This document shows positions 10,640-20,196 of a stretch of DNA of 64,000 nt, in pieces (within the stretch, counting starts at the first letter, position 1; each line of letters begins with the position of its first letter). Source of the DNA: Pseudomonadota bacterium (GTDB taxonomy: Bacteria; Pseudomonadota; Alphaproteobacteria; Kiloniellales; JACOMY01). The DNA is taken from NCBI GenBank assembly GCA_029781795.1, contig JAKOWB010000408.1, positions 1 to 64,000 of the forward strand, given 5' to 3'. The position numbers and the translations under genes were made by a program. A model generated the notes under the pieces. The model searched no databases. It saw nothing but the letters and a program-made list of their open reading frames with translations, and had not been told where the DNA came from.

Positions 10640-10848
10640 CGCGCCTGACGCGATTTACTATACCTATATATCATAAGTTAGGTTTGTATATATCCACTGA
10701 GTTGAATTGAATACAGCGAAATCTACTAAATACCAGCATTCCGATTCTCCAGATTAGTTACAATTGACTTGCTGCTAGTCTTCCTTGATTCCTAGACAAA
10801 GAAGCAGACAGCGTTTTCTCTGCTTCATCGGTTCTCTTGGGGGCGGCA
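10640..10848. other. AT-rich intergenic patch upstream of the autotransporter
   Basis: The gap between the aminotransferase and the autotransporter (10522-10848, 327 bp) holds no gene. From about 10650 to 10830 it switches abruptly from the local ~70% GC to strongly AT-rich DNA with runs such as tatacctatatatcat and gtatatatcc. A TTGACT hexamer at about 10763 could be a -35 element, but no good -10 follows at 16-18 bp. The composition is the most AT-rich in the window and suits a long regulatory region, silencing by an H-NS-like/Ros-MucR protein, or DNA acquired with the autotransporter. Confidence 0.8.
10801..10826 (+). promoter_or_regulatory. 5' leader hairpin before the autotransporter start
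   Basis: GAAGCAGA (10801-10808) pairs with TCTGCTTC (10819-10826) around a 10-nt loop ending in T-rich sequence. It ends 12 nt before the G-rich ribosome binding site and 22 nt before the GTG start, a position where it could tune translation. No known riboswitch is recognised. Confidence 0.45.
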
Positions 10849-13800
10849 GTGCGCAATCGACTTCTCGGCGGTTCGGCCATCGGACTGGCGTTGGCGCTGT
10901 CGCTTGGCGGCGGCCGGCCGGCCGACGCGGCCTGTAGCGGCGTGGTCGATGGCGGCGACAACAGCATCACCTGCGTGCCCTTCATTCCGGCGCCCTCGGT
11001 CGTCACCGGCCTGGACGGCAACGACACCATCACGCTGGACGGCGTCGTCGTCGGCCTGGAGGACCTGGTCATCGTCACCGGCGCCACCGGCGACGACCTG
11101 ATCTCCGTCTTCAACGGCTCCGTCCTCGGCCAGCTCGCCACCGGGCAGGCCGTGCTGCTGGGCGAGGACGGCGACGACCGCATCGAGTGGTTCGGCGGCT
11201 CCAGCGGCAGCGGCGGGACCGCGACGCTGGACGGCGGCACGGGCAACGACACATTCAGCCTGGGCGGCAACGCCGCCGTGGATGCCGCCACGCTGTTCGG
11301 CAACATCGGCCAGGACACGTTCCTGTTCGGCGACGTCCGCATCTCCGACGCCTCGGCCGCGACGGTGGATGGCGGCGCCGGCGACGACACCTTCGCACTC
11401 AGCGGCAGCCGCATCGGCACGCGGACCGGCACCGACGGCACGATCGCCGGCGGCGCCGGGAATGACAGCTTCGACTTCGCCGACGTGGCGATCGGCGACC
11501 AGGGCCGCGGCGTCGTCGACGCCGGCAGCGGCGGCGACACGCTGCACTTCACCGACGGCTCGTATCTCGGCCGCGAGCAGACCGGCAGCGGCGCGGTGCT
11601 GGGCGGCAGCGGCCGGGATGTCTTCGTGTTCGAGGACCTGGTCGCGGACGACACGATCAACGCCATCGGGTACATCGGCGATGGCACGCTCGACATGGGC
11701 GACGCCGACGACACGCTCTTCGCCAGCGGCCCGACGCCGCTGATTCTGGGCGCCTTCGACGGCGCCGACGGCACGCTGAGCGGCGGCGCGGGTGACGACA
11801 GCATCTACGGCTCGCTGGCGCTGGGGTCGATGGGCAACGGCACCGTTCTGGGCGGCGCGGGCGCCGACCTGCTGTCGCTCGAGAGCCTGCGTGTCGGCGG
11901 CGGCACCAATGTCGGCGGCACGCGCTCGGAAGGCTTTGTCGACCTCGGCCTCGGCAGCGACACGCTGGTCACCACGGGAGCGGCGTTCATCGGCCTGGTG
12001 GGCGCCGCGACGCTCGCCGGCGGCAGCGGCGACGATACCCTGTCCTTCGCCAGTGCGCCCGGCTTCAGCAATCTGGTCGCCTCGAACAGCGGCGTTGCCA
12101 CCATCGACCTGGGGAGTGGCGCGGACCGCCTGGAGTTTCTCGGCACCAGCTTCATCGGCATCGCCTCCTCCGCGAACGAACTGCTGCTGAGCCTGGGCGA
12201 GGGGGACGACTCCTTCCTGCTGCAGTCGACCAGCATGGCCGGCGCGGCGATCGGCGCCGGCACCGGCACCAGCGCGCTGCTGCTGGGCGGCGACGGCGGC
12301 GACACCCTGCAGATCGTCGGCGCGGGCGTGCGCGCCGAGGGCGGCGGACAGGTCACGCTCGACACCGGCCTGGGCGACGACACGGTCTTCCTGACCAGCA
12401 ACGCCTTCATCGACATGCAGTTCGACGCCACCGGCGGCGGGCAGGCGCTGATCACCGGCGGCAGCGGCGCCGACAGCCTGGTGCTGTCGAACATCACCAT
12501 GGGCATCCTGGGCCAGGCGACCTTGGCGGGCGGGTCGGGCAGCGATTCGATCGCCATCACTGACTTGACGCAGCTCGCCAACTCCGTCGGCGCCACCGCG
12601 CTGGTCACCGGCGGCCAGGGCGCGGACGTCCTCCAGGTGACGAACGCCCAGGTCGGGCAGGCCGGCAGCGCGACGCTGGCCGGCGACAGCGGCGCCGACA
12701 CCCTGCTGATCACCGACGCCTTCGTCGGCACCAACGCCGCGGGCAGCGGCAGCCTGCTCGGCGGCAGCGGGCAGGATACGCTCTTCTTCGACAACGCCGA
12801 CGTCGGCACCAACGGCGCCGGCATGGTCGACGGCGGCGACGCGGCCGACGTGATCCTGCTGACCAACGGCACGCGCCTCGGCGTGAACACCGCGACGGCC
12901 AGTGCCAGCCTCTATGGCGGCGGCGGCGACGACATCGTCGCGCTGACCGCCAGCACCCTGGCGGTCAACGGCTCGGCGACCTTCGACGGCGGCGACGGCA
13001 ACGACACGCTGACCCTGCAGTCCTCGACCGTGGCCGATGGCCCCTCGGCGCTGGCGACGCTGTCCGGTGGCTCGGGGGCCGATCTCATGGCCTTCGACGG
13101 CGCGACCCTGGCCAACCGCGGCGGCGCGGTGGTCGATGGCGGCGACGACGACGATTCCTTCCTGTTCGGCGGCGCCAGCCGGGTGTCGGTGAGCGGCACG
13201 GCCAGCCTGTTCGGCAGCGCCGGCAACGACACGCTGGACATCCAGGACTCGACGGTTGCGATCCACGGCCAGGCGCTGTTCGACCTGGGCGACGACGACG
13301 ACACGCTGATGCTGGCCAACGCCACCGTCGCGGAGTTCATGACCGCCAGCGCCTCGTTCCAGGGCGGCAGCGGCAGCGACAGCCTGATCTTCGACGGCGT
13401 GCTGCTGGGCCGCGACGGCCAGGCGCTGCTCGACGGCGGCGCCGGCGGCGACAGCCTGCGCTTCCTCGGCGGCACCCAGGTGGCCGAGGGCAGCAGCAGC
13501 CAGGTGACGGTGCTGGGTGGCCTTGGCAACGACAACGCCATCTTCACCGCCGTCACGGTGGGCGTCGCCGGGCAGGTCAGCCTCGACCTTGGCGGCGGCA
13601 GCGACACGCTGAGTTCCACGGGCGCCACCTTCGGCGCGCTGGCGGGGTCGGTCGTGCGCCTGCTGGGCGGCAGCGGCGGCGACACGCTGGGCTTCGGCGG
13701 CGACCTGATCGCCGCCGAGGGCAGCGTGTCGATCGGCGGCGGCACCGGCAGCGACAGCCTGCTGTTCGACGGCAGCGACCTGGTGGCGAGCATGACCGGC

Positions 13801-16686
13801 GCAGCGACGCTGTTCGGCGGCGACGACGCCGACCTCTTCCGCTTCAGCGCCAGCGATTTCGGTCTGGCGGGCGCCGCGCAGGCCTATGGCGACGGCGGCG
13901 GCGACACGCTGCAGCTCGTCGCCGGCAGCACCTTCGCGACGCAGGCCGGCACCGGCGCCAGCTACTATGGCGGCGATGGTGCCGACCAGATGCTGGTCGA
14001 TGCCTCGGTGCTGGGCGAGGGCGGCCAGGCGCTGCTGGACCTCGGCGCCGACGCCGACCTGCTGCGCCTGGTGAACGGCGCGGTCCTGGGCAACCAGGCC
14101 GGCGCCAGCGGCACCGCCCTGGGCGGGTCCGGCGACGACACCTTCCAGGTCACCGACAGCGATGTCGGCGTCGCGGCCGGCGCCAGCGGCACGCTGCTGG
14201 GCGACAGCGGCCAGGACCTGTTCGAGCTGACGAACGGCGGTTTCGGCGCCGCCGGCGGCGCCCTGGCGGAGGGCGGCAGCGGCGCCGATCTCTTCCGCCA
14301 GACCGGCGGCGCGCTGGGCGAGATGGCCGGCGGCAGCGGCGTCCTGCGCGGCGGCGGCGGCGGCGACGGCTTCACGCTGGGCGGCGCGATCGGCCTGGAC
14401 GGCAGCGGCCTGGTCGATGGCGGCAGTGGCGCCGATCAGATCCAGCTCCTGGCGGCGGCGGTGGTCGGCGCCAATGCCGGCGGCAGCGGCAGGGTGCTGG
14501 GCGGCGACGGCGACGACAACCTGACGGCGCTGGCGGCAGCCATCGGCGCGGCGGGCAGCGCGACGCTGGACGGTGGCAGCGGCGCCGACAGCCTCGACTT
14601 CGCCGGCAGCACGCTTGGCGTCCAGATGGCCGGCAGCGGCACGGTGCTGGGCGGCAGCGGCGCCGACCTGATCGCTTTTCGCCTGGGCGCGGTGATCGGC
14701 GGCCTGGGCAGCGGGCTGGTGGATGCCGGCCTCGGCGACGACGGCGTGACGCTGGACATGAGCAGCCTGGGCGGCGGCGGCAGCGGCCTGCTGACCGGCG
14801 ACGACGGCGACGACAGCATCCTGCTGCGCAACGGCGCGACCGTCGGCAGCGGCGCCGGGACCGGCACCCTGGCGGGCGGTAGCGGCGCCGACCGGGTCGC
14901 CTTGGAAGGCGCCACCCTGGGCGGCAACGGGCGCTTCCTGGGCGAGGAGGGCAACGACACCCTGGCGCTCAGCCTGGCCTCGAGTCTCGCCGCAGGTTCG
15001 CAGATCGAGAGCGGCGACGGCGACGACCGGGTGCGGATCGAGGACACGACGCTGATCGCCGCGACGGCCGTGCTCGACGGCGGCGCGGACAGCGACACGC
15101 TGGAGCTGTTCGGCGCCGGCGTCGGCACCTTCGACGGCGACGGCGTCATCAGCAACTTCGAGACGCTGCAGAAGAGCGGCGACGGCACCTGGAACTGGGA
15201 CCGCGCCGGCGCGGCCTTCGCCAACGTGCTGCTGACCCAGGGCGCCTTCAACCTGGTGGGACAGACCCTGGCCGGGGCGACGACGATCCAGGCCGCGGCC
15301 GTGCTGACCGGCGAGGGCACGCTGGTCGGGCCGCTGAGCAATGCCGGACGCATCGTGCCCGGCAGCGACGGCACCTTCGGCGTGCTGACGATCGATGGCG
15401 ACTACACCGGCGGCGGCCTGCTCGCGCTCGACGTGACCCTGGGCGCCGACGGCTCGCCGGCCGACCTGCTGCGCATCACCGGAACGACCGGCGGCGCGAC
15501 GCAGGTACAGGTAGCCAACATCGGCGGCCTCGGCGCCGAGTCGGTCGGCAACGGCATCCTGGTGATCGAGGTCGGCACGGCGGGCGGCAGCAGCACGGAC
15601 GGCGACTTCCTGCTCTCCGGCGGCCCCGTGTCGGCCGGCATGTTCGAGTACGGCCTGGTGCTGCAGCCCGACGGCAACTGGTACCTGACCACCAACTTCA
15701 TGGACGAGACCAACGACCTCAGCCTGGCCGGCGCGGCGGCGATGACCGCCTGGTACGCCGGGCTGCGCTCGGCGGACGAACGCCTTGGCGAGTTGCACGG
15801 ACTGCTGCGCGACGAGGACGGCGGCCAGCGGGCCGCGCTCGGGGCGGGCGACGCGCAGCAGGCCTATCGCGTCGCGGCGGAAGATCGGCCGCTGGCCGGC
15901 TGGCTGCGGGTCGGCGGCGCGATCGACGGCTTCGACGGCAGCGTCGGCACCGCCTTCGACCAGAGCACGGTGACGGTGCAGGGCGGCTTCGACGGCGGCC
16001 TGCGCAACCTCTTCGGCGGCGGCGACATCCTGCTGCTCGGCGCCTTCGCCAGCGTGGCCGAGGCCAGGGCGGAGGTGCGCGACAGCGCCGCCGAGCTGGA
16101 CCTCATGGGCTACGGCGGCGGCCTCTATGCCACCTACCTCAGCGGCGGGCTCTACATCGACGCCATCTTCAAGGCCGAGCACTACGACCTCGACTACAGC
16201 ATCCCCGCGATCGACGTCACGGCGAAGCAGGGCGCCCTGGCGCTGGGCGGCTCGCTGGAGGCCGGCTGGCGCTTCGACCTGGCCGAGGGCCTCTGGCTGG
16301 AACCGCAGGCGCAGGTCACCTACCTCGACGTGAACCTGGAGGACCTGCCCGACCTGGACGGCAGCACCGACGTGATCTTCGAGGACGCGCAGTCGCTGCA
16401 GGGCCGCATCGGCCTCCGCCTGGGCGGCGAGATCCTGGCCGGCGGCGCCACGGTCAGGCCCTATGCCGAGGTCAGCGGCCGGCGCGAGTTCCTGGGCGAG
16501 AGCAAGGCGCTGATCGGCGACAGCGGCTTTGCCACCGACCTGGGCGGCAATGCGCTGGAGCTCGGCCTCGGCGTCTCGGTGGTCGACGCCACCGGCCGCA
16601 TCAGCCTGTTCCTGGACGGCGACTACGTCACCGGCACGGCCGGCCAGTCAGTACAGGTGCAAGGCGGCCTGCGCATCGCCTGGTAG
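10849..16686 (+). CDS. Giant autotransporter (type V secretion) with RTX-like repeat passenger
   Basis: A 1945-residue surface protein. Residues 1 to about 28 are a signal peptide (NRLLGGSAIGLALALSLGGG, then ADA). The passenger is a long series of about 54 coils of roughly 22-30 residues, each with a turn of the form GGxGxDxL/F, for example GGAGDDTF or GGSGADSL, separated by short beta segments. It ends in a passenger-associated C-terminal region (GRIVPGSDGTFGVLTIDGDY ... NWYLTTN) and a translocator beta-barrel over about the last 270 residues, closing with the aromatic-terminated GLRIAW. This is a self-secreted outer-membrane protein, probably an adhesin or calcium-binding surface layer; the ligand is unknown. 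The GTG at 10849 is chosen because it follows GGGGGCGGC and gives a clean signal peptide; a TTG at 10837 is the alternative. It sits alone on the plus strand inside a block of minus-strand housekeeping genes, behind an AT-rich patch. Confidence 0.93.
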   Translation: MRNRLLGGSAIGLALALSLGGGRPADAACSGVVDGGDNSITCVPFIPAPSVVTGLDGNDTITLDGVVVGLEDLVIVTGATGDDLISVFNGSVLGQLATGQAVLLGEDGDDRIEWFGGSSGSGGTATLDGGTGNDTFSLGGNAAVDAATLFGNIGQDTFLFGDVRISDASAATVDGGAGDDTFALSGSRIGTRTGTDGTIAGGAGNDSFDFADVAIGDQGRGVVDAGSGGDTLHFTDGSYLGREQTGSGAVLGGSGRDVFVFEDLVADDTINAIGYIGDGTLDMGDADDTLFASGPTPLILGAFDGADGTLSGGAGDDSIYGSLALGSMGNGTVLGGAGADLLSLESLRVGGGTNVGGTRSEGFVDLGLGSDTLVTTGAAFIGLVGAATLAGGSGDDTLSFASAPGFSNLVASNSGVATIDLGSGADRLEFLGTSFIGIASSANELLLSLGEGDDSFLLQSTSMAGAAIGAGTGTSALLLGGDGGDTLQIVGAGVRAEGGGQVTLDTGLGDDTVFLTSNAFIDMQFDATGGGQALITGGSGADSLVLSNITMGILGQATLAGGSGSDSIAITDLTQLANSVGATALVTGGQGADVLQVTNAQVGQAGSATLAGDSGADTLLITDAFVGTNAAGSGSLLGGSGQDTLFFDNADVGTNGAGMVDGGDAADVILLTNGTRLGVNTATASASLYGGGGDDIVALTASTLAVNGSATFDGGDGNDTLTLQSSTVADGPSALATLSGGSGADLMAFDGATLANRGGAVVDGGDDDDSFLFGGASRVSVSGTASLFGSAGNDTLDIQDSTVAIHGQALFDLGDDDDTLMLANATVAEFMTASASFQGGSGSDSLIFDGVLLGRDGQALLDGGAGGDSLRFLGGTQVAEGSSSQVTVLGGLGNDNAIFTAVTVGVAGQVSLDLGGGSDTLSSTGATFGALAGSVVRLLGGSGGDTLGFGGDLIAAEGSVSIGGGTGSDSLLFDGSDLVASMTGAATLFGGDDADLFRFSASDFGLAGAAQAYGDGGGDTLQLVAGSTFATQAGTGASYYGGDGADQMLVDASVLGEGGQALLDLGADADLLRLVNGAVLGNQAGASGTALGGSGDDTFQVTDSDVGVAAGASGTLLGDSGQDLFELTNGGFGAAGGALAEGGSGADLFRQTGGALGEMAGGSGVLRGGGGGDGFTLGGAIGLDGSGLVDGGSGADQIQLLAAAVVGANAGGSGRVLGGDGDDNLTALAAAIGAAGSATLDGGSGADSLDFAGSTLGVQMAGSGTVLGGSGADLIAFRLGAVIGGLGSGLVDAGLGDDGVTLDMSSLGGGGSGLLTGDDGDDSILLRNGATVGSGAGTGTLAGGSGADRVALEGATLGGNGRFLGEEGNDTLALSLASSLAAGSQIESGDGDDRVRIEDTTLIAATAVLDGGADSDTLELFGAGVGTFDGDGVISNFETLQKSGDGTWNWDRAGAAFANVLLTQGAFNLVGQTLAGATTIQAAAVLTGEGTLVGPLSNAGRIVPGSDGTFGVLTIDGDYTGGGLLALDVTLGADGSPADLLRITGTTGGATQVQVANIGGLGAESVGNGILVIEVGTAGGSSTDGDFLLSGGPVSAGMFEYGLVLQPDGNWYLTTNFMDETNDLSLAGAAAMTAWYAGLRSADERLGELHGLLRDEDGGQRAALGAGDAQQAYRVAAEDRPLAGWLRVGGAIDGFDGSVGTAFDQSTVTVQGGFDGGLRNLFGGGDILLLGAFASVAEARAEVRDSAAELDLMGYGGGLYATYLSGGLYIDAIFKAEHYDLDYSIPAIDVTAKQGALALGGSLEAGWRFDLAEGLWLEPQAQVTYLDVNLEDLPDLDGSTDVIFEDAQSLQGRIGLRLGGEILAGGATVRPYAEVSGRREFLGESKALIGDSGFATDLGGNALELGLGVSVVDATGRISLFLDGDYVTGTAGQSVQVQGGLRIAW

Positions 16687-16699
16687 CCCGCGATTCCGC

Positions 16700-16858
16700 G
16701 AGCGCGAGGCGTCACGGTGCTGCGGGCGGCGTCCCCGCAAGCGCACCCACGCCGGCAGCGAGCATAGCGAGCGCGAGGCGTCACGGTGCTGCGGGCGGCG
16801 TTCCCGCGACGGCAACCGCCGCCGGCAGCGAGCGAAGCGAGCGCGAGGCGCGCGGCCC
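16700..16858. repeat. Tandem repeat of about 69-70 bp, 2.3 copies
   Basis: Units beginning GAGCGCGAGGCG start at 16700, 16769 and 16839. The first two share gagcgcgaggcgtcacggtg and the following ctgcgggcggcgt almost exactly; the third is cut short. It fills the gap between the autotransporter stop and the amtB terminator. It is not CRISPR: there are no unique spacers of even size. Its role is unknown; slippage or a former coding tail are possible. Confidence 0.8.
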
Positions 16859-16873
16859 CTTAACGCCGCCGCC

Positions 16874-16910
16874 AAAAAGAAAGCGGCCCGGGTGGTTTCC
16901 CACCCGGGCC
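16874..16910 (-). terminator. Intrinsic terminator of the glnK-amtB operon
   Basis: Perfect 11-bp stem GGCCCGGGTGG/CCACCCGGGCC (16885-16895 and 16900-16910) with a 4-nt loop, followed on the minus strand by gctttcttttt. It lies 45 bp beyond the amtB stop. Confidence 0.85.
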
Positions 16911-16955
16911 GGAGTTGAACGCGGAGGATCGCCGCGTTGAACCTTCGAGTCTGGA

Positions 16956-18260
16956 TCAGTCGTGTACCGTCTCGCCGTGCAGGTTGAGGTCCAGACCCTC
17001 GACCTCGACCTCCTTCGAGACACGCAGGCCGATCACCACGTCGATGACCTTGAGGATGACGAGGGTGACGATGGCGCAATAGACCGCGCTGATGGCCACG
17101 CCCTTCACCTGCAGCCAGATCTGCGCCACGTTGCCGTCGATCGCGCCGGAGCCGAAGTTGACGGCCGAGGTGGCGAAGACGCCGGTCAACACCGCGCCCA
17201 GCGCGCCGCCGACGCCGTGGATGCCGAAGGCGTCCAGCGAGTCGTCGTAGCCCAGCGCCCGCTTCACGAAGACCGCGGAGATGAAGCAGACCACGCCGGC
17301 GGCGAGGCCGATCCAGAGCGCGCCCATCGGGTCGACGAAGCCGCAGGCCGGGGTCACGGCGACCAGGCCGGCGACGGCGCCCGAGATGATGCCGAGCACC
17401 GAGGGCTTCTTCATCACCAGCCACTCGGCGAACATCCAGGCAATGGCCGCCGCGGCGGTGGCGATCTGGGTGTTGGCCATGGCCATGCCGGCAAGGCCGT
17501 TGGAGCCGACCGCCGAACCGGCGTTGAAGCCGAACCAGCCGACCCACAGCAGCGAGGCGCCGATCAGGCTGAGCACCAGGTTGTGCGGGGCCATGTTCTC
17601 GGTGCCGTAGCCCAGGCGCTTGCCCAGGACCAGCGCGGCCACCAGGCCGGCGACGCCGGCGTTGACGTGCACCACGGTGCCGCCGGCGAAGTCGAGCACG
17701 CCGTCGGCGCCGAGGAAGCCGCCACCCCAGACCCAGTGCGCGATCGGCGCGTAGACCAGCAGCGACCAGAGCCCCATGAACCAGAGCATGGCCGAGAACT
17801 TCATGCGATCGGCGAAGGCGCCGGTGATCAGGGCCGGGGTGATGATGGCGAAGGTCATCTGGAAGGTCATGAAGACCGACTCGGGGATCGTGTAGCTGAC
17901 CGCGCCGACGTCCATGCCCGAGAGGAACAGGCGGTCCAGGCCTCCGATGTAGTCATTCATCTCGCCGCCCGAGGTGAAGGACAGGCTGTAGCCGACGATG
18001 AACCACAGCACGGTCACCAGGCAGCAGGTGGCGAAGGACTGCATCAGGGTCGCCAGCACGTTCTTGCGGCGGACCATGCCGCCGTAGAACAGGGCCAGGC
18101 CCGGAATGGTCATCATCAGCACGATGGCCGTGGAGGTCAGCATCCAGGCGGTGTCGCCGGTGTCGATCGCCGGCGGCGCGGGCGCGTCGTCCGCCCGGAC
18201 GGCCGTGGCGGCGAGCAGGGCCGGAACCGCTGCGAGCCAACCGATACGCTTCAACGTCAT
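16956..18260 (-). CDS. amtB: Ammonium transporter AmtB
   Basis: Trimeric inner-membrane ammonium channel of 434 residues, with an N-terminal signal peptide (ending near ATAVRA) and eleven hydrophobic segments. The pore histidines are present in HVNAGVAG and FGIHGVGG, and the ADRMKF and GGTVVH segments are typical. GlnK plugs it when nitrogen is plentiful. The ATG at 18260 is preferred to an in-frame start at 18281 because AGGAG stands 7 nt before it. It follows glnK after 39 bp and is followed by a strong terminator; both genes should be driven by the sigma-54 promoter at 18712. Confidence 0.97.
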   Translation of the reverse strand: MTLKRIGWLAAVPALLAATAVRADDAPAPPAIDTGDTAWMLTSTAIVLMMTIPGLALFYGGMVRRKNVLATLMQSFATCCLVTVLWFIVGYSLSFTSGGEMNDYIGGLDRLFLSGMDVGAVSYTIPESVFMTFQMTFAIITPALITGAFADRMKFSAMLWFMGLWSLLVYAPIAHWVWGGGFLGADGVLDFAGGTVVHVNAGVAGLVAALVLGKRLGYGTENMAPHNLVLSLIGASLLWVGWFGFNAGSAVGSNGLAGMAMANTQIATAAAAIAWMFAEWLVMKKPSVLGIISGAVAGLVAVTPACGFVDPMGALWIGLAAGVVCFISAVFVKRALGYDDSLDAFGIHGVGGALGAVLTGVFATSAVNFGSGAIDGNVAQIWLQVKGVAISAVYCAIVTLVILKVIDVVIGLRVSKEVEVEGLDLNLHGETVHD

Positions 18261-18299
18261 GAACTCACTCCTCTTCCCCATGGTCTGTCCCCCCGCGCC

Positions 18300-18758
<459 letters not shown>

Positions 18759-18794
18759 TCAAGGGCTTACCCGAAAGGGGGAAGCCACGCGCAT

Positions 18795-18809
18795 TTGTGC
18801 ATTGCACAA
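18795..18809. promoter_or_regulatory. Candidate NtrC-type enhancer site upstream of glnK
   Basis: TTGTGC-ATT-GCACAA is a perfect 6-bp inverted repeat, about 70 bp upstream of the sigma-54 promoter, where an activator such as NtrC binds. It shares the GCAC half-site core with NtrC operators but lacks the full TGCACC arm, so the regulator's identity is inferred. The rest of the 18639-18939 gap shows no gene. Confidence 0.5.
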
Positions 18810-18939
18810 GAGAAGCTGATTACAAAATGGGCGTGCGTTGAAATATGGCTATATTTTAGCCAATGGGCCGCCTGGACAGCGGCCCGGCCGCCTGGGAAGG
18901 TGCGGACGTGCGAGGTGAAGCGGCTTGGAGCGGGCGCCG

Positions 18940-20190
18940 GTGACGCAGCAGGACGACAGCTTCGATGTGGTGATCGCCGGTGGCGGGCTGGCCGGCCTCT
19001 GCCAGGCCGTGGCCTTTGGCGTTGCCGGCCTCCGCGTCGCCCTGGTCGACCGCGACCGGCCGTCGGACCTGCTGGCCGAGCCCTTCGACGGGCGTTCCTC
19101 GGCCATCGCCCGCGGCTCGCAGCAGGTACTGCAGGGCCTGGGCGCCTGGCCGCTGCTGGGCGGCGAGGCCCAGGCGATCCGTGACATCCGTGTCTCCGAC
19201 GGTCGTCCCGGCCGGCCGCCGGCGCCCTTCTTCCTGCACTACGCCGAGGCCGACCTGGGCGAGGGTCCGATGGGCCATATCGTCGAGAACCGCGCCCTGC
19301 GTCGCGCACTCTACCGCCGGCTGGAGGCCTTGCCGGGCGTCGCCCTGCTGGCCCCGGCCAGCGTCGTGGCGGCCGAAGCCGGCGCTTCGGCGAGCCGCGT
19401 CACGCTGGAAGACGGCCGGCGCCTGACGGCGCGGCTGGTTGTCGCGGCCGACGGCAAGCGCTCGCGCCTGCGCGCGGCGGCCGGCATCCGCGTGACCGAA
19501 TGGTCCTATCGCCAGGTCGGGCTGGTCGCCACGCTGGCGCATGAGCGGCCGCACGAAGGCCTGGCGCACGAGCATTTCCTGCCGGCCGGCCCCTTTGCCG
19601 TGCTGCCCATGGTCGACGGCCCCGCGGCGGAACACCGCTCCTCGCTGGTCTGGACCGAGGACCCGGCCATCGCCCCCGCCCTGCTGGCGCTGGACAATGC
19701 CGCCTTCGGCCGGGCCATGGAGCGGCGCTTCGGCCTCTCGCTCGGCCGCCTGCGTCCCATCGGCGGGCGCTGGTCCTATCCCCTGGGCCTGCTGCTGGCC
19801 GAGCGCTTCGTCGCCCCGCGCCTGGCCCTGCTGGGCGAGGCGGCGCACGCCATTCATCCGATCGCCGGGCAGGGCCTGAACCTCGGCCTGCGCGACGTGG
19901 CGGCGCTGGCGGAGGCCGTGGTCGATACGGTGCGCCTGGGCCTCGAGCCCGGCGACGCCCAGGCGCTGGAGCGCTACCAGCGCTGGCGCCGCTTCGACAC
20001 GCTGCTGCTGGCCGGCGTCACCGACACGCTGACCCGGCTCTTCTCCAACGACATCGGCCCGCTGCGCCTGGCCCGCGACCTCGGCCTGGCCGCGGTCAAC
20101 CGCGCCAAGCCGCTGAAGCGCTTCTTCATGCGCCATGCCATGGGCGTGGTCGGCGAGCTGCCGCGGCTGGTGCGCGGCGAGGCGCTCTAG
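18940..20190 (+). CDS. FAD-dependent monooxygenase of the UbiH/UbiF/COQ6 family
   Basis: A 416-residue flavin hydroxylase that probably adds a ring hydroxyl during ubiquinone synthesis. It has the N-terminal FAD dinucleotide motif (VVIAGGGLAG), the NAD(P)H/FAD motif around AADGKRSRLR and the family fingerprint GEAAHAIHPIAGQGLNLGLRD near residue 290. The GTG at 18940 with GGAG nine bases upstream is chosen; a TTG at 18925 is an alternative. It is divergent from glnK across the regulatory gap. UbiH, UbiF, UbiI and UbiL/M cannot be told apart by eye, so no symbol is given. Confidence 0.9.
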   Translation: MTQQDDSFDVVIAGGGLAGLCQAVAFGVAGLRVALVDRDRPSDLLAEPFDGRSSAIARGSQQVLQGLGAWPLLGGEAQAIRDIRVSDGRPGRPPAPFFLHYAEADLGEGPMGHIVENRALRRALYRRLEALPGVALLAPASVVAAEAGASASRVTLEDGRRLTARLVVAADGKRSRLRAAAGIRVTEWSYRQVGLVATLAHERPHEGLAHEHFLPAGPFAVLPMVDGPAAEHRSSLVWTEDPAIAPALLALDNAAFGRAMERRFGLSLGRLRPIGGRWSYPLGLLLAERFVAPRLALLGEAAHAIHPIAGQGLNLGLRDVAALAEAVVDTVRLGLEPGDAQALERYQRWRRFDTLLLAGVTDTLTRLFSNDIGPLRLARDLGLAAVNRAKPLKRFFMRHAMGVVGELPRLVRGEAL

Positions 20191-20196
20191 CCGCCG

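Noticed and set aside
10825-16182. Long open frame antisense to the autotransporter (1785 codons, minus strand)
   Set aside because: It is the complement of a low-complexity GGxGxD repeat in GC-rich DNA, where stop codons are rare. Its product is Ala/Val/Gly/Gln-rich without any domain, start signal or ribosome binding site.
16700-16858. Possible CRISPR-like repeat array
   Set aside because: Repeat units are directly adjacent, about 70 bp long, and diverge internally; there are no short identical repeats with unique spacers and no cas genes.
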